Assembly: GCA_937969415.1 (NCBI GenBank) | Contig: CALBWK010000100.1 | Location: forward strand, 1-34,375 | Direction of reading: 5' to 3' | DNA from: an uncultured Saprospiraceae bacterium | GTDB taxonomy: Bacteria > Bacteroidota > Bacteroidia > Chitinophagales > Saprospiraceae | Length of the DNA: 34,375 bases | In this document: one piece after another, positions 1 to 8,916 of the stretch | Layout: the number at the start of each line of letters is the position of its first letter | How positions within the stretch are numbered: position 1 is the first letter of the stretch | Program-made: the position numbers and the translations under genes | The notes under the pieces: generated by a model | What the model was told of the DNA's origin: nothing | The model's database searches: none | What the model saw: the letters and a program-made list of their open reading frames with translations, nothing else

Positions 1-1224
1 ACACATCTCTGTAGCGCAAATAATGAAGTATTCGCCATCAGTGCCACACTCATCAGTAGCACCATCACCATTAAAAGATTCTGCTATATATATTATTGGA
101 CTAGGTGCAGTGGCGCAATCTATTGAAACCCCAGCACTATCTCCTACTGTAATATCTAGTGCATCCGTACCATCACCTATAAAGGAAGGGTCAGTTATAG
201 TCACACAACCTCCAACAGGTGTTAAACTTGAAAAGGTAGTACCATCTACAGTCACATCAACTAAGGCCGGAGATGATATAGGATTACTATGATCAAAACA
301 TACTTCTAGTGTATAGGTGCCATCTGTATTACAAGTTGATGTTGTAGCTACGTTAGATATCGAGCAAACTGGATTACCTCCACCAGAACAAGTACTAGGC
401 ATCGTTGTGACCGTACTTACCACGCTTTGCAATCTGGCACTTGTCTCACAAACACATCGTGTAGAAACAGAGATAACACTTGCCTGGTCATACATTGGGA
501 GTGTAGCTGTTCCAATTGTTGCAAACCCATCTAGAGAATACATCAAAATAGATCCTGCAGGACAAACATTTATTGGCGCTGAAATCATTCCACCAGACGG
601 AGTAACTCCCCCAACTGCGCATGTACTTTCGAGTACCATAACTTCTAGGGATCCACTTACAATAGCGCTAAAATCAGGGCAAGCATTTAACATTAAAGGT
701 CCATTACAATTGAAAGCAGCTTGAGTTGCTGAATTTTGGCAACCATCAGTGTCTGACGGAAATTCTATACAGTTAGGGTCTGTACAATCTGAATCTCCAG
801 CTGCTACCTCGCAAAGTAAATTACCACCTTCAACTAATCTTAATATTTCGCCACCATTATTTATATAAGCTATAGCGTTAAGATCGATGACACCAGGTGG
901 TACAGGATTAGACACTTCATCCCAATTAGAGACAGCGAAGACACATTCCCCAGCTGCTAACATACCTGAAAGGGAAAAGGTAGTTCCTATAAAGTCAACA
1001 ATCTCTACGTTGGATAAATCCCGAGTAACATTAGAGACGTTGCAGATTTCAACGAATTCATCAGTAAAAGTTACCGTTCCATTTCCATCAGTATCAAAAT
1101 TATTGACACCATCTGGATCCAATAAAACAGATCGAATTTCGAGTTCATCACATTGTGCTAATGACTCATTAGTCAACATCAAAAATGCAGCAAGTATAAA
1201 TAAAGAAAATAAAATATTTTTCAT
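1..1224 (-). CDS. Secreted lamin-tail-domain protein, C-terminus cut by window edge
   Basis: This is an open frame of 408 codons reading from an ATG at 1224 to base 1 with no stop, so the gene continues off the left edge. It begins with a classic signal peptide (residues 1-24, MKNILFSLFILAAF then a cleavage region ending SLAQ). Residues about 25-140 look like a lamin-tail domain: an early EIRSVLLDPDG strand, a GNGTVTFTDEFVEICN segment and later WDEVSNPVPPGVIDLN. An acidic D-x-D-x-D-G stretch lies near residue 44. The remainder is cysteine-containing beta-rich sequence of the type used as stalks in Bacteroidota surface proteins. No sorting domain is visible because the C-terminus is missing. 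It lies 45 bases downstream of the 1708-aa protein on the same strand and is probably cotranscribed with it. Function is not known; an extracellular structural or binding role is inferred. Confidence 0.85.
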   Translation of the reverse strand, partial: MKNILFSLFILAAFLMLTNESLAQCDELEIRSVLLDPDGVNNFDTDGNGTVTFTDEFVEICNVSNVTRDLSNVEIVDFIGTTFSLSGMLAAGECVFAVSNWDEVSNPVPPGVIDLNAIAYINNGGEILRLVEGGNLLCEVAAGDSDCTDPNCIEFPSDTDGCQNSATQAAFNCNGPLMLNACPDFSAIVSGSLEVMVLESTCAVGGVTPSGGMISAPINVCPAGSILMYSLDGFATIGTATLPMYDQASVISVSTRCVCETSARLQSVVSTVTTMPSTCSGGGNPVCSISNVATTSTCNTDGTYTLEVCFDHSNPISSPALVDVTVDGTTFSSLTPVGGCVTITDPSFIGDGTDALDITVGDSAGVSIDCATAPSPIIYIAESFNGDGATDECGTDGEYFIICATEMC

Positions 1225-1269
1225 TGTTTTCTTTTTGAAAATCAATAAGATTTTTCCAGTTCCTAATTC

Positions 1270-4200
1270 TTAATTCTGACCGTTCCAAGGGAAGGTGCCA
1301 TTACAGCCTACTGTACATACTTGTAAAGCAGCAAAATCAAAATCGTCTTCATCCATCGCGTTATCAGTTCCTCCTGCCGTTTCGTCGTCGACATTATTAT
1401 CGTCTTCATCAGCAAGTCCACCATCGGTAGCCTCGAGATCATCATCTTGATCATTGATATTTTCTAAACCTTCTGGGTCTTGAGTTGCAGCAATTATTTC
1501 AGCGGCATTAAATAAAGTTCCATTTATAGCTTCCACTCCTACTCTTAAAAAGATGGACATTGTTAAAGACTCTCCTGCCGGCAAAGCAGTGGTCGTCACT
1601 GCCATACCTGTAACCGTATTACCACCAGGCGTATCTGGATTAGCAGCAAAAGCTGTAGACATATTATCAGCTGCGAAAAAATCCAAACCTAGTGGCAAAT
1701 AATCTGCTACCTGTATGTTGTAAACCGGTTGATTACTTTGATTAAATACTTCTATCTGAAATTCTACTAAATCGTCTAACCCAAAAGGTCCACTTGATTC
1801 TAATACTTTCATCAAAGCGACATCATAGATAGGGCAAGGATCCATCCTACTTACAGTCATAGTTGCCTCTTGAATACAATCTCCAAGGATAGTTGCTCTC
1901 ACAAAAAGATCTTCACCGTCAGGTAAAGACGTTGTCGTAAAAATTTCTGATAATCCTGACTGTAATATTTCTTCTACCCCATCGCTATCAACATCTGTGT
2001 AAAAAGTATAACTAACTAATCCGGTAGGCGAAGCAGAAAAACTAAGTTCTTCTCCAGTACAGCCATCTGTATCTTGAGTAAGTGTTATTTCTGGAGTCTC
2101 TACGACTGTAATCGTAAAATCATCAATATCATTACAGAAATTATCGCAAACAACGACAACTGTACCATTATAAACACCCGGCGCAAGTCCATCAGGCAAC
2201 ATATACATTGCACCAATAGCAGAGCCACTTGAGTTCATATCGACGAGACCAGCAGTATTGGCTGCATCATCATACTCCACTAGAAAGTGTTCCACAGTAC
2301 AATCGGCCATAAACTCGATAGGAATTTCAGTTGTTCCGGCACATACGACAGGGTCATTCACTGTAATTGTAGGTGCATCAGGTTCTCCGATTTCGATTTC
2401 TACAAATTCACTAGCACACATAAGTCCGGTCGGTCTATTTTCTAAACTCACCATATACGTACCAACTGTTAGGTCCGACAGAAGGAATTCTCCGTTAGCA
2501 TCAGGTGTAAAGACTGCACCAGAAGCAAGAGATCCTTGTGGCCCTGTATACACTAAAAACTTACCTCCTGCTGATAGATTGGTAAATCGGATAGAACCAT
2601 CAGTACCATCGCATATCGTAGCAGGTGATACAGTCACATCGAATGATGGTTCTTGAAAAAGTTGAACATTTACTGCAACAACAGAAAAGCAAGAAGCACC
2701 GAAAGACACTCTAGCAAAAATTCCTGCATTAGTGAGCCCCATTCCATTAGGAATCTGGTTTGTACCAGCCATAGCATCTGCTTCATCCATATAATAGGTC
2801 ACAGTTGCTGTAGAGGAACCATCCATACCATCTCCGTCTACATCACCATTGGCAATATCTTCGGCGTCTGTCAAGTCGTAATTTGACATAAAAGAACCGA
2901 GAGGATCTTCACAGCCGCGGATAAAAGCGCCTTCATTAACACCAGACACATCACAACAAAGTGAGTTATCTATGGTAATTTGAATAGTCGTCATCGACTC
3001 GCAGCCAGTCATAGGGTCTGTATAGACAACGTAGTAAGTTGTATTCATTGTCGGAACAACCATACTTGAAGTAAGCAATGGTGGTGTATTGGTCAGAACA
3101 GACGCAGGAAGCATCCCAGGGTCTACAGAATAAAAAACAAAATCTGAGGCCACAAAATCGATGTTATAATCAATCATTGTCAAATCAACAATACTTCCAT
3201 CTGTACCGCAAATAGGAGCAGGTTGAGTGTCAATAGTCAGAGGCTCTCCTGAAGGAAACTCCAAAGTTTGGGGATTTCCTAATATAGTCATATCACATCC
3301 AGCATCATCAGTAGCTGCTGTAATATCATATGACCCAGGACATAAACCAGTTAGCGTAAATGGTAAAACCACACCAGCCAAACTGAATGAAGTTCCGTTA
3401 ATCGTATAATCAATATCAAACTCACTTGAAGATGTTGTAGTTCCTGTCAAGTCAAAAGTCAACATTCCATCACATGGCATACAAGCAGTAGGCTGCACAT
3501 TACTATTAATAGTCAGTTCGACTGAAGGTCTTATATTAACGCAAACTTCAGCGTCACTTACACTTCCAGAACAATTAGCACCATTCTCATCAGTTATCGA
3601 ATTCAGAATTACTTTTACATCTCCTATTGTAGGTCCTGATATCATCAAGTTATCCCCAGAAGATATCCCAAAAGATGTATTTGAAATACCATCTACTGTA
3701 TAGTCAACAGTGAACGGCCCTTCACCTCCATTAATAGTAATTGGTAAGTTCGCAGAAGTCATATCTACAGCACATACATCTACACCTGTAGAGGCAATAC
3801 TTGCTGTAGGACAATTAACTGTCACTTCTAGCACTTCTGATATAGGGCTTGCAACATCAGGATCGGTATCTGGACAACTTGAAGCAAAAGGATCTATAAC
3901 CGCTCTAAATTCTAAATCCATCGACGGACAAGCAGCAGAAGGAATCGTGAACAAAGCACAAAATTCTTTTTCTGCAGGATCAGAATTATAGCCTGGATCA
4001 GCTGGAGTTACTATTGGCGGCGTGTCTGAGCCAGCGCTAGTATCATCTCCTGGGTTAGATGTCCAAACTACATCAGAAATAAGAGTTCCCATAGCATCAT
4101 ACAAATTGGCAAAGTCATTTGTATTGGCCAATCGACTAACAGAACCCACACAAACAAGATAGGTCCCGCCAGCTGGAATAATTGTACCTGCAGGTACCGT

Positions 4201-6396
4201 AAAAAAGGATGTTGCAGAATTATCCTCTAGAGTGTATCCAGATATATCTGCAGAATTACTAGGATCTGCATTGGTTAGGATAATCCATTCTGTACGAGAT
4301 CCACAAAGAGCAATAGATTCAGAGCCAGTAGTTGCCGGATCTGGATAGACTGCCGAGATATAGACAAAAACTTCTGGATCGTTAGAAGGAATTGGAATAC
4401 TTTCAAACCCTTCGAAACCTGTACCTTCATCTACTTCCCAAGTAAGACTACCTCCAGAAGGCAATTGATTACCATCAAAGCATAGTTCTATTTCTGTATC
4501 TGGACAAGCCATTACCGGACCTGTACCACCATCGACTGTTACAACAACACTCTCGGGACATATAGGCGCTATTTCACAATTATCGTCTATCGCTATACTA
4601 AGCACACTAAATCCGCAGGATGCCATTTCTATCACATCGATTCTATACCCTGCATTGGCAGCTACGTCATCTGGTATATTAAATATACCTGACGAATTAC
4701 TTACAGTAGCAATTGATCCAGAATTATCTATTAGTTGAAATTGAAGATTGCCACCACCTACGATATAATCCATAGCATTGATCACACCTGGTGTTGGAGG
4801 GCCTGGATCACAACTTAGACTGCAAGGCACTTGAGGATCATCTGCAATACCATCACCATCACAATCATACAGCGCAGGCTCCAACAGTGTCACGAAAAAG
4901 TTTTGTGTCTCATAGCACTCATTAGGATTAGATTGGCTATGAGGGTCACCAGAAGTTCCGCAGCAATTAGAATAATCATCTATAACCGCACCAAAAGAAT
5001 AAGCACCAGGTTCTGTAATATTTATTTTTTTGCAAAGCGTCGTCGTCTCACCTGAGACTTCATAGGTATCCCAAGTTTCGTTAAGGTCAGTTATTGGATT
5101 GAATACGTAGGAACCTGTCTGTCCATTATCTGTACCCGACCTAGTGTCCATATTGTCTGAGACGTGCTGGTAGTTATAGACCTCAGCACAAATCTCTATC
5201 TCTCCAGGCATACAGAGCACAGAATTGTTTATGTAAAAAGTAAAAGTAGGATCGTCGTTTCTTTGTCCAGGTGTTGGGTGGTCAGTATAAGCCCATTCTG
5301 AAGCGTTTGCTCCACAAGCTGATGGCGTAAAACTATCAGAGGTAAAAGACTCTTGAGTTTCATTACCTACGGATATAGGACAACCGTTATCGTCTAACTC
5401 TTGATCTATAAACTTCCCATCTGCATGAGAAGGAGCACCATTTTGACCGCCTTGACTAGTCCCAGGATTTAATCTTATATAAGAAGAATTACAGCCTTTA
5501 TTATTGGGGTTTAGAATCGTATAAACTGCATTAGTAATTCGAGGCAAAGTATAACAAACTTGATCAGCATTACAATCACCAGCTGGCATCAAAGGGACTG
5601 CAATAGCATTACTGCCGTCGCATCGACCCATTGGTATAGCGGCAGGGTTGTCATTGACTATCCCATTACCATCATTATCTCCTAAGGTATATGGACCAGA
5701 TTGAATTAGACAATTATCTGCATTACCGATTGCTCCTGGAGAGGTAGACCAGGCTAGTGCATCGTGTACTGTTCCGTCCGGTTGAAATAGAACAACCACA
5801 TCTCCATCAGTAGCAGAGGTATTATCTAAAGTAAATCCACTAGCAGCAGGGTCATAAAAATTTGCATTGGCCGGATCGCACACATCAAAATCAATCTCCG
5901 TAGTAAATCCAGCATTATAATCTCCATTTCCAGCCGCTATCTGCCCATTAGGGGCTGAGCCTATTCCTGTTCCACTACTTCTATTTATATCTGCACTACA
6001 AGTTATGAGGTACACTCCATCTGTAGGTATTACTGCACTTGAAGGAAGTACGACTGCCCATTCTCCATTGGAGACAACCATACAGCCAATCGCTGCACCT
6101 GCAGGGCCACAAAGTTCTACTATAGCATCATTAGAGCCATCTGATTGACCTGAATCACCAGATACTTCACAGATAACAATGTTGTTATAACTACCATTAC
6201 AATCTACACCTGGGCTTGCGCATTGGGAAAAACTATAATTATTAAAAGCTGAAAATACCATAAGGGCAACTACCCAACGTCGTATCCCTAACTGGAAGTC
6301 CTTGTGTATCTCTGTGAAAGCCTTTAATCTACAATTGCTTCTGCGATCTCTAGTTAGAGATAAAGCAGAGCGGCTAGGCTGCTTAGGCGTGGTCAT
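1270..6396 (-). CDS. Giant secreted protein with lamin-tail and DUF11 domains
   Basis: A 1708-residue exported protein starting at an ATG. The N-terminus has about 40 mostly basic residues before the hydrophobic core (WVVALMVFSAF, about 41-51) and a likely cleavage after YSFSQ (about 58). Two lamin-tail-like regions are visible: about 70-225 (NIVICEVSGDSG, AIVELCG, GVYLITC) and about 675-790 (VYISAVYPDP, TEWIILTN, GTYLVCVG). A calcium-type DCDGDGIADD motif sits at 511-520. Beta-rich cysteine modules fill the middle, and a DUF11 domain lies at about 1525-1645. The last 60 residues are very acidic (DEDDNNVDDE) and end in CTVGCNGTFPWNGQN. I see no T9SS sorting domain, which is unusual for this class. 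It is followed after 45 bases by another lamin-tail gene, and the upstream gene at 6555 is divergent. Function unknown; a surface or matrix role is inferred. Confidence 0.85.
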   Translation of the reverse strand: MTTPKQPSRSALSLTRDRRSNCRLKAFTEIHKDFQLGIRRWVVALMVFSAFNNYSFSQCASPGVDCNGSYNNIVICEVSGDSGQSDGSNDAIVELCGPAGAAIGCMVVSNGEWAVVLPSSAVIPTDGVYLITCSADINRSSGTGIGSAPNGQIAAGNGDYNAGFTTEIDFDVCDPANANFYDPAASGFTLDNTSATDGDVVVLFQPDGTVHDALAWSTSPGAIGNADNCLIQSGPYTLGDNDGNGIVNDNPAAIPMGRCDGSNAIAVPLMPAGDCNADQVCYTLPRITNAVYTILNPNNKGCNSSYIRLNPGTSQGGQNGAPSHADGKFIDQELDDNGCPISVGNETQESFTSDSFTPSACGANASEWAYTDHPTPGQRNDDPTFTFYINNSVLCMPGEIEICAEVYNYQHVSDNMDTRSGTDNGQTGSYVFNPITDLNETWDTYEVSGETTTLCKKINITEPGAYSFGAVIDDYSNCCGTSGDPHSQSNPNECYETQNFFVTLLEPALYDCDGDGIADDPQVPCSLSCDPGPPTPGVINAMDYIVGGGNLQFQLIDNSGSIATVSNSSGIFNIPDDVAANAGYRIDVIEMASCGFSVLSIAIDDNCEIAPICPESVVVTVDGGTGPVMACPDTEIELCFDGNQLPSGGSLTWEVDEGTGFEGFESIPIPSNDPEVFVYISAVYPDPATTGSESIALCGSRTEWIILTNADPSNSADISGYTLEDNSATSFFTVPAGTIIPAGGTYLVCVGSVSRLANTNDFANLYDAMGTLISDVVWTSNPGDDTSAGSDTPPIVTPADPGYNSDPAEKEFCALFTIPSAACPSMDLEFRAVIDPFASSCPDTDPDVASPISEVLEVTVNCPTASIASTGVDVCAVDMTSANLPITINGGEGPFTVDYTVDGISNTSFGISSGDNLMISGPTIGDVKVILNSITDENGANCSGSVSDAEVCVNIRPSVELTINSNVQPTACMPCDGMLTFDLTGTTTSSSEFDIDYTINGTSFSLAGVVLPFTLTGLCPGSYDITAATDDAGCDMTILGNPQTLEFPSGEPLTIDTQPAPICGTDGSIVDLTMIDYNIDFVASDFVFYSVDPGMLPASVLTNTPPLLTSSMVVPTMNTTYYVVYTDPMTGCESMTTIQITIDNSLCCDVSGVNEGAFIRGCEDPLGSFMSNYDLTDAEDIANGDVDGDGMDGSSTATVTYYMDEADAMAGTNQIPNGMGLTNAGIFARVSFGASCFSVVAVNVQLFQEPSFDVTVSPATICDGTDGSIRFTNLSAGGKFLVYTGPQGSLASGAVFTPDANGEFLLSDLTVGTYMVSLENRPTGLMCASEFVEIEIGEPDAPTITVNDPVVCAGTTEIPIEFMADCTVEHFLVEYDDAANTAGLVDMNSSGSAIGAMYMLPDGLAPGVYNGTVVVVCDNFCNDIDDFTITVVETPEITLTQDTDGCTGEELSFSASPTGLVSYTFYTDVDSDGVEEILQSGLSEIFTTTSLPDGEDLFVRATILGDCIQEATMTVSRMDPCPIYDVALMKVLESSGPFGLDDLVEFQIEVFNQSNQPVYNIQVADYLPLGLDFFAADNMSTAFAANPDTPGGNTVTGMAVTTTALPAGESLTMSIFLRVGVEAINGTLFNAAEIIAATQDPEGLENINDQDDDLEATDGGLADEDDNNVDDETAGGTDNAMDEDDFDFAALQVCTVGCNGTFPWNGQN

Positions 6397-6554
6397 TCCT
6401 TAATATGTTGATTTACAATGACCATCGTAGTTCAAATTCTATGCTAGAATTACGATTTTCTTTAATATGTTCTCTAAAGGAAAGGTATATACATATGTAA
6501 GTGTCTGCAATTCAAACAGTTACGTATATGCGATAAGCTGATTATATTTATCCT

Positions 6555-7475
6555 ATGGTAGACCTACATATACTTAATGGAGACGCTATTGCTCCCCTAT
6601 TTGAGCAAGCTGATATCCCCGGTGAGGTATTTGTATGGGCTGAGGTCTTGTGTGAAGGGCGCTCTGGAATAGACTTGATTAGTGAAGAACATTGGCAATA
6701 TAGACAGGCTTACCTGCAGGAGACATACTCATTTTTTGAGCAGGAGAAATTTGATAGTCTTAAGAATGGATTTCAAGCGTTAGACCTCTACAATTACAAG
6801 AACATCTTTCTATGGTTTGAGTATGATCTCTTTTGTCAAATAAATATGATAGCGCTATTGGCGTGGCTATCTACCCAAAACTACAAAGGTCAAATACGAC
6901 TCATTTGTGTGGGAGAGCATCCTGACTATGATAAATTGGTTAGTCTTGGTGAATTGACTCCGACGCAGTTTACTGCGCTTCTGGAGAATCCCCATCAACT
7001 AAAGGAAGCTGATCTTCAAACCGCTGCAACTCTCTGGACGCATTGGTGTTCAGGCCAGCACGATGATCTTCTAGAGACAAGTCTTGTACTCAACCAAGAG
7101 CGATTTCCTTACGTAAAACCAGCTCTGCAAGCCCACCTAAAGAGGTTTCCTTATGACACTACCTTGCTGACCGAAATTGAAAACTACCTTATACAATTGA
7201 TCAAAGAGAAGCCTCAATCCGCGAAGGCACTAGTCGGGCAGCTGCTGAGTCGAGATAATTATTATGGCTTTGGTGATGTCCAATACTTTAATATCATCGA
7301 AAATCTTAAGTTGATAATGAGAGAAGACCAAGGACTACTCTATTGGGATACTTCGGCAGATGAAGACACTAGCAATACAAATTCTAAAAAGAACATCAAT
7401 AGGGAATTCTACTTTGGAGGAGCAAGTCAGAAAGATTACTTCTATAGCGAAGAAGCAGGAAAACTTATCAAATAA
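6555..7475 (+). CDS. DUF1835 domain-containing protein
   Basis: A 306-residue protein with no signal peptide or membrane segment, so cytoplasmic. The start MVDLHILNGDAIAP, followed by a W-A-E-x-L-C-E-G-R motif near residues 28-36, a W-x-x-R-Q-x-Y segment and a predicted Rossmann-like strand (NIFLWFEYDLFCQINMIALL, about 83-102), fits the DUF1835 family. Members of that family are small nucleotide-fold-like proteins of unproven activity. The second half is helical and includes FPYVKPALQAHLKRFPY. It stands alone between two minus-strand units. The 158-base divergent region upstream has no clear promoter. The DUF1835 family assignment is from motif recall; the function is unknown. Confidence 0.75.
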   Translation: MVDLHILNGDAIAPLFEQADIPGEVFVWAEVLCEGRSGIDLISEEHWQYRQAYLQETYSFFEQEKFDSLKNGFQALDLYNYKNIFLWFEYDLFCQINMIALLAWLSTQNYKGQIRLICVGEHPDYDKLVSLGELTPTQFTALLENPHQLKEADLQTAATLWTHWCSGQHDDLLETSLVLNQERFPYVKPALQAHLKRFPYDTTLLTEIENYLIQLIKEKPQSAKALVGQLLSRDNYYGFGDVQYFNIIENLKLIMREDQGLLYWDTSADEDTSNTNSKKNINREFYFGGASQKDYFYSEEAGKLIK

Positions 7476-7533
7476 TAGAGGCAAAAACCCCACGAGCAAC
7501 TGATATAGAAAGGCCCTTTCAGATGACCAAAGA

Positions 7534-8886
7534 TTACCTCATGAGTGAAACCAACCCATTCCGCTTATCTTGGAATAATATCTTTCCATCAATATTATTT
7601 TCATTGTCTATTGAAAGATACATCCTCTCCATATCTCGAAGTATTTTATGCTGACTACCAGAATCAACCTTCTCTAAGTAGTTTCTGACATTAAAATCAA
7701 ATATCAGTTTAGAATTAGACGTAGAAGTTTTGACTTGTGTACTGTCCATATCAGCTGTATACAAATACAATCCACTCGAACTGTGCTGACTATAGGTGGT
7801 TACAAGAGGCATAATGGCTAGAATATTTCGACCCTCTTTCTCGACAATAGCATTTTGACGCCTCAGGTAACTCATTATTGAGGTATCCGCTCCTACAGAG
7901 AGCAAATAACTAGGTTCTTCAGTATGCTTGATATCGTTAACCTCTACTTTGTTAAAGTTATCATCATACTCATACGTAGTGATCGTATCAACTGAAGCCG
8001 TGAAGTCTGAAAAGACTGCATTAACGTCACCACTCATAAAACCTGACAATGTATCTAGATTGAGCTTGGTAAAATTTGAAAACTTGTCCTTCTGATCAGT
8101 GGACAACAAATCAAGAAACTTAGGAAAATCAAGCTTAGCTGAAAGTGTTCCAAGACCTTGAGATTTAACTTCAGCAGCAGAAGGCTGCAAAGCAGGCATA
8201 TTGTAATTACCATTTACATTGATGACACCCTGTCCAAAATTAACATCAAGAAAGTGTCCATTATCATCAACAAAGTGGATGTCACTTACTGATCCAAGCG
8301 TTGCATCAAAAAGCTGGTCACCTTCAGCCATAAAACCACTTTGCTCTTGAGTTGAGATTCCTTTACTAGATGTTGAAGTACCTTCATAGGCAAGCTGCAC
8401 TTTCTCTCCATCAATCAAGATCGTTAGATTTTTCCTTGTGTACTCTTCATTATCAGCTGGACCGCTAGATTCAAAATCATTTTGCTCCAAGAACTTCTTG
8501 AGCTTAGGGGTGTCCTTAATTTCTAATTCAGAGGAATACCAAACACCATTGGACAATTTATAAAAAAGCAATGACTTAGGTGTAGAGACACAATCCATCA
8601 AACTGGCCTTGGCATCAGGCTTTGTAGAAGGTTGATTTTCTTCTAGATCAGTTTGGTTATTCTGTTCTTCAGTATCACTCACAGACGAGAAATAGGAGGC
8701 AGGTCGACTGAGCATGTCTTGTAGAAAATATTTCTCCATAGACCTAACCTTAATCTGTACTACTGCAACAGCATCGAGTGGGATGGTCTTACACATACAA
8801 GCACTCGTTTCATACCTAAGTATGTATGCAACTACAATTGCTAATAATATGAAGAGTAGCAACACATAACCCAACTTTCGCTTCAT
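7534..8886 (-). CDS. Signal-anchored envelope protein, divergent DUF4836-like paralogue
   Basis: A 450-residue protein. An N-terminal hydrophobic segment (about 6-23) after MKRK suggests an uncleaved anchor or signal peptide. The following IPLDAVAVVQIKVRSM (about 35-50) resembles the IPKDA-x-V-x-I opening of DUF4836-type proteins. Residues about 286-332 (GDVNAVFSDF, then YEYDDNFNKVEV, then EEPSYLLSVG) match a segment of the gene just upstream (389-435 there), so the two appear to be divergent duplicates. A low-complexity acidic stretch lies at about 70-92. It is the last gene of a three-gene operon and begins 30 bases after the previous stop. No catalytic motif is visible. Function unknown; a periplasm- or surface-facing role is inferred. 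Confidence 0.75.
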   Translation of the reverse strand: MKRKLGYVLLLFILLAIVVAYILRYETSACMCKTIPLDAVAVVQIKVRSMEKYFLQDMLSRPASYFSSVSDTEEQNNQTDLEENQPSTKPDAKASLMDCVSTPKSLLFYKLSNGVWYSSELEIKDTPKLKKFLEQNDFESSGPADNEEYTRKNLTILIDGEKVQLAYEGTSTSSKGISTQEQSGFMAEGDQLFDATLGSVSDIHFVDDNGHFLDVNFGQGVINVNGNYNMPALQPSAAEVKSQGLGTLSAKLDFPKFLDLLSTDQKDKFSNFTKLNLDTLSGFMSGDVNAVFSDFTASVDTITTYEYDDNFNKVEVNDIKHTEEPSYLLSVGADTSIMSYLRRQNAIVEKEGRNILAIMPLVTTYSQHSSSGLYLYTADMDSTQVKTSTSNSKLIFDFNVRNYLEKVDSGSQHKILRDMERMYLSIDNENNIDGKILFQDKRNGLVSLMR

Positions 8887-8916
8887 AATACCTATCTAAA
8901 ACTGTGATCTATAAGC

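Noticed and set aside
23-1273. Plus-strand open frames at the left edge
   Set aside because: The minus strand carries one unbroken frame with a signal peptide and lamin-tail motifs across the whole interval, so the plus-strand frames are shadows.
2258-3991. Several plus-strand open frames of 60-132 codons inside the 1708-aa gene
   Set aside because: They lie opposite a continuous, domain-containing reading frame, have no signal or domain, and read as low-complexity Ser/Thr/Ile sequence, as expected for antisense shadows.
6543-6550. TATATTTA just before the DUF1835 gene
   Set aside because: It is only about 4 bases from the start codon, too close for a normal leader, and has a mismatch at the last base.
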